The notes under the pieces are model-generated. The model worked only from the letters and a program-made list of their open reading frames with translations. It was not told where the DNA came from and did no database searches. A stretch of 7,046 nt of DNA from Actinomycetota bacterium (GTDB lineage Bacteria; Actinomycetota; Thermoleophilia; Gaiellales; Gaiellaceae), in NCBI GenBank assembly GCA_013813345.1, contig JACCRW010000020.1:1-7046 (forward strand). The letters run 5' to 3'. The translations under genes were made by a program, and so were the position numbers. How positions within the stretch are numbered: position 1 is the first letter of the stretch; each line of letters begins with the position of its first letter. Shown here piece by piece: positions 4,955 through 7,046 of this stretch.

Positions 4955-6222
4955 AGCAACCGCTGCCGCTCGCGGGCGGCACGATGTGCCTCGAACCGCT
5001 CGAGCCGTGGCTCGAACCGCCGGCCGAGCGGCGCCGGCGGCGGCGATTCTCCCAGCCGCTCGAGCGCAAAGAGCGCGGCTCCGCGTGTCGACGCCTCGGC
5101 CACGGCCGAGAGCGTCACGGGTCGCTCGAGCACGTCCGCGAGGATCTGCGCCCAGTCCGGATTGTGGTGCAGCGCGCCGCCGCTCCCCACGATCTCCTCG
5201 ACCTCCGGCAGGAGCTCGCCGATCTCGGCCAAGCGGTAGGCGACGCCCTCGAGCGCCGCCCGCACGAGGTCGCGCGGCGTCGTCTCGAACGAGAGACCCG
5301 AGACGATCCCCCGCGCGGCGGCGTTCCAGCCGGGGCTCCGTTCGCCGCCGAGGAGCGTCAGGAAGTCGAGCGGAGGTGAAGGCTCGTCCGCCATCCCGGC
5401 GGTCTCAACCGACCCGGCGAGCCGCTGGAGCCAGTCGAGCAGGTTGCCGCCGTCGGAGATCGAGCCGCCCTCGCAGACGCGCGCGTCGTCGAGTCGGTAG
5501 AGGAAGAGGCCGGGTCGCGGGGCGCTCGGCTCGTGCACGGTTCGCAGCGCGCCGGACGTCCCGATCGTGAGCGCCGCGCGCTCCCGGCCGAGTACGCCCG
5601 AGCCGAGGTTCGCAGCGGCGCCGTCGCCGAGAACGAGCTCGTCGGAGAGCTCCGGGAGCTGCTCCTCGCGAACGCCGAGCGCCTCCAGCAGCTCGCCGTC
5701 CCAACGGCCGTCGAGTCCCAGCAGACCGGTGCCGCTCGCCATCGAGAGGCTCGTCCGACCGTCGGTCAGCAGATCCGAGAACGAGGCGTAGCGCGCAGCC
5801 CGTACGCCGCTCGCCTTCAGGCCGGCGATCTTCATCGGCCAGAAGCTCGGATGGAGCGGGCAGCCGGTACGCGCATGCACGGCGGCGGAGTCGAGCGGAA
5901 CCTCGGCCGCCACGTCGAGCTGTCGCCAGGTGAGGAGCGGCGTGATCGGCCGACCTTGCCGGTCGAGACAGACGAGGCTGTGCCAGAACGACGAGATCGC
6001 GACGGCGTCGACCGGGCCGTCCAGCCCGCGCCGCGCCTCCCGCATCGCGTCTCGCGCCACCGCGAGCAGCTCGTCGGCGTCGAACTCGCCCAACCGTCCG
6101 GAATGGCCGCGCGTCGTCGTATAGCGCTCTTGGTGCCCGACGCCGGGCACGCACTCCGCCCGCTCGTCGTAGACGCGAGTTCGTGCGGAGGATGTGCCGA
6201 CATCGAGAGCCAGAACGCGCAT
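4936..6222 (-). CDS. FGGY-family carbohydrate kinase, gluconokinase-like
   Basis: This ATP-dependent sugar kinase (428 aa) has the FGGY two-domain fold. Motifs: LALDVGTSSARTRVYD at 4-19 (phosphate-1 loop), ISSFWHSLVCLD at 76-87, HARTGCPLHPSFWPMKI at 116-132, SLSMASGTGLLGL at 158-170, LGDGAAANLGSG at 198-209 with D200 as the predicted catalytic base, LTIGTSGAL at 218-226 (phosphate-2), and GSGGALHHNPDWAQILADVL at 346-365 (adenosine region). The HP-x-W/P-K segment and the pathway neighbours suggest gluconokinase, which would make 6-phosphogluconate for Gnd. Xylulokinase or another pentose kinase is the alternative, and substrate cannot be settled by reading. Oddities: it is shorter than the usual 480-510 aa, and the region after LTW99 reads RQLD instead of the common W-x-D-x-R. 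The start ATG (6220-6222) immediately precedes the conserved RVLALDVGTS; the open frame runs farther upstream only as antisense to the ABC-F gene. Confidence 0.85.
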   Translation of the reverse strand: MRVLALDVGTSSARTRVYDERAECVPGVGHQERYTTTRGHSGRLGEFDADELLAVARDAMREARRGLDGPVDAVAISSFWHSLVCLDRQGRPITPLLTWRQLDVAAEVPLDSAAVHARTGCPLHPSFWPMKIAGLKASGVRAARYASFSDLLTDGRTSLSMASGTGLLGLDGRWDGELLEALGVREEQLPELSDELVLGDGAAANLGSGVLGRERAALTIGTSGALRTVHEPSAPRPGLFLYRLDDARVCEGGSISDGGNLLDWLQRLAGSVETAGMADEPSPPLDFLTLLGGERSPGWNAAARGIVSGLSFETTPRDLVRAALEGVAYRLAEIGELLPEVEEIVGSGGALHHNPDWAQILADVLERPVTLSAVAEASTRGAALFALERLGESPPPAPLGRRFEPRLERFEAHRAARERQRLLYETVT

Positions 6223-6234
6223 TACCCTGGGAGC
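6223..6234. promoter_or_regulatory. 12-bp divergent gap with possible -10 box for the ABC-F gene
   Basis: Only 12 bp separate the two divergent start codons. On the plus strand it reads TACCCT (6223-6228), a TAnnnT-type -10 box, then 6 nt, then the ABC-F ATG. That geometry fits a leaderless transcript starting at or next to the ATG, as is common in actinobacteria. GGGAG is also present but only 1 nt from the ATG, too close for a normal Shine-Dalgarno. Control elements for both genes must lie largely inside coding sequence. Confidence 0.35.
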
Positions 6235-7046
6235 ATGGCAGTCCTCATCGCAGCCAACCTCCGGAAGGAGCACTCGGGCGACCCGCTCTTCGACGGCGTC
6301 TCGTTCAAGGTCGAGCGGGGCGATCGCCTCGCGCTCGCCGGGCCGAACGGGGCCGGGAAGACGACGCTGCTGCGCGCGCTGATGGGCGAGACGGAGCTCC
6401 AGGGCGGCGAGCTCGCCTGGGAGAAGGGCGCGCGCGTCGCGCTCCACGACCAGCGGCCGCCGCGTCTGAACGGCCAGACGCTGCGCGAGTACGCCCTCTC
6501 GGGCGCCGCAGACCTCGTCGCCGCCGAGCGGGACCTGCGCCGGCTCGAGGAGGCGATGGCGAGCGGCGACCACGCACCGGAGACGCTGCGCCGCTACGGC
6601 GAGACGCAGGCAAGGCTCGAGCATGCTGGCGGCTACGGCTGGCGCGACCGCGCGACGAGCGTCCTGCGCGGCCTCGGCTTCCGCGATCCCGATCTGGAAC
6701 GCGAACTCGAGACGTTCTCGGGTGGCGAGCTCACGCGCGCCTCACTCGCCCGCGCGCTCGCGGGCCAGCCTGACCTGCTGCTCCTGGACGAGCCGACGAA
6801 CCACCTCGACATGGCCTCGATCGAGTGGCTCGAGCAGGAGCTATCGACACTCGACGCCGCGATCGTGCTCGTGGCCCACGACCGTTGGTTCCTGGAGTCT
6901 GTCGGGACCGCCGTGCTCGAGCTCGAGGCCGGCAAGTCGGTCTACTTCCCGGGGAAGTGGCACGTCTGGCGGCAGGAGAAGGCGGCCCGGCTCGCGATGC
7001 AGGCGCGCTTCGCCGAGCGCCAGGCCGAGGACATCGAGCGCCTCGA
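6235..7046 (+). CDS. ABC-F family ATPase (ribosome-associated type), N-terminal part
   Basis: There are 270 codons before the right edge and no stop. The product is a soluble ABC ATPase without membrane segments. The first nucleotide-binding domain is complete: Walker A GPNGAGKTT at 36-44, Q-loop Q73, signature SGGELTRASLARAL at 162-175, Walker B LLLLDEPTNHLD at 181-192 with catalytic E186, and H-loop H215 in VAHDRWFLE at 213-221. DEPTNHLD and a charged helical stretch from about residue 244 to the edge, which begins the inter-domain linker, mark it as ABC-F. These proteins act on the ribosome E-site in translation control, rescue or antibiotic protection. The stretch at about 87-135 between Walker A and signature would hold the arm. 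The subfamily cannot be assigned without the linker tip and second domain. The start ATG at 6235 fits the domain boundary. It has no evident metabolic link to the sugar genes. Confidence 0.9.
   Translation, partial: MAVLIAANLRKEHSGDPLFDGVSFKVERGDRLALAGPNGAGKTTLLRALMGETELQGGELAWEKGARVALHDQRPPRLNGQTLREYALSGAADLVAAERDLRRLEEAMASGDHAPETLRRYGETQARLEHAGGYGWRDRATSVLRGLGFRDPDLERELETFSGGELTRASLARALAGQPDLLLLDEPTNHLDMASIEWLEQELSTLDAAIVLVAHDRWFLESVGTAVLELEAGKSVYFPGKWHVWRQEKAARLAMQARFAERQAEDIERL

Noticed and set aside
4900..4990. Intrinsic terminator at the tkt/kinase junction
   Set aside because: I found no strong stem followed by a T-run on either strand; the region is coding on both strands.
6223..6624. 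N-terminal extension of the FGGY kinase up to 6624
   Set aside because: The extra 134 residues are antisense to the ABC-F nucleotide-binding domain and precede the canonical kinase N-terminus MRVLALDVGTS.
1..7046. Frequent CTCGAG/GAGCTC-like hexamers as possible binding sites or repeats
   Set aside because: They follow from favoured CTC, GAG and TCG codons in GC-rich genes and show no regular spacing.

Overview
The window is high-GC DNA, roughly two-thirds G+C by eye, packed with genes of central sugar metabolism. The transaldolase resembles the actinobacterial type, GC-ending codons dominate, short GTGA/ATGA gene overlaps are frequent, and some starts look leaderless. Together these suggest an actinobacterium, perhaps of the Thermoleophilia (Solirubrobacterales/Gaiellales). 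That placement is inference from general resemblance, not from a database search.

Layout. On the minus strand, reading from about 3068 down to 1, there is one compact operon: rpiB (ribose-5-phosphate isomerase B), a possible 25-codon micro-ORF, tal (transaldolase), pgi (glucose-6-phosphate isomerase) and the first 28 codons of gnd (6-phosphogluconate dehydrogenase, cut by the window edge). tal/pgi and pgi/gnd overlap by 4 bp, which suggests translational coupling. Divergent from rpiB across a 41-bp gap is tkt, a full-length transketolase of the vertebrate-like type (3110-4954, plus). Its 3' end overlaps by 19 bp with a convergent FGGY-family sugar kinase, probably gluconokinase-like (4936-6222, minus). 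Only 12 bp separate the kinase start from a divergent ABC-F ATPase gene (6235 onward, plus), which runs off the right edge.

Function. Gluconate kinase (inferred) and Gnd would make and oxidise 6-phosphogluconate to ribulose-5-phosphate. RpiB interconverts ribulose- and ribose-5-phosphate. Tkt and Tal shuffle C2 and C3 units to fructose-6-phosphate and glyceraldehyde-3-phosphate, and Pgi returns fructose-6-phosphate to glucose-6-phosphate. Zwf, Pgl and ribulose-phosphate 3-epimerase are not in the window. The ABC-F gene is a ribosome-associated-type ATPase with no evident link to the sugar genes.

No RNA genes, mobile elements, CRISPR arrays or origins were seen, and no gene-free stretch exceeds 100 bp. 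I see no wholly new system. The points most worth a second look are the micro-ORF with a threefold 12-bp repeat between rpiB and tal, the tal/pgi pair as a split form of a known fusion, the vertebrate-like transketolase with a GDS cofactor motif, an altered substrate motif in the sugar kinase, and the very short intergenic regions.
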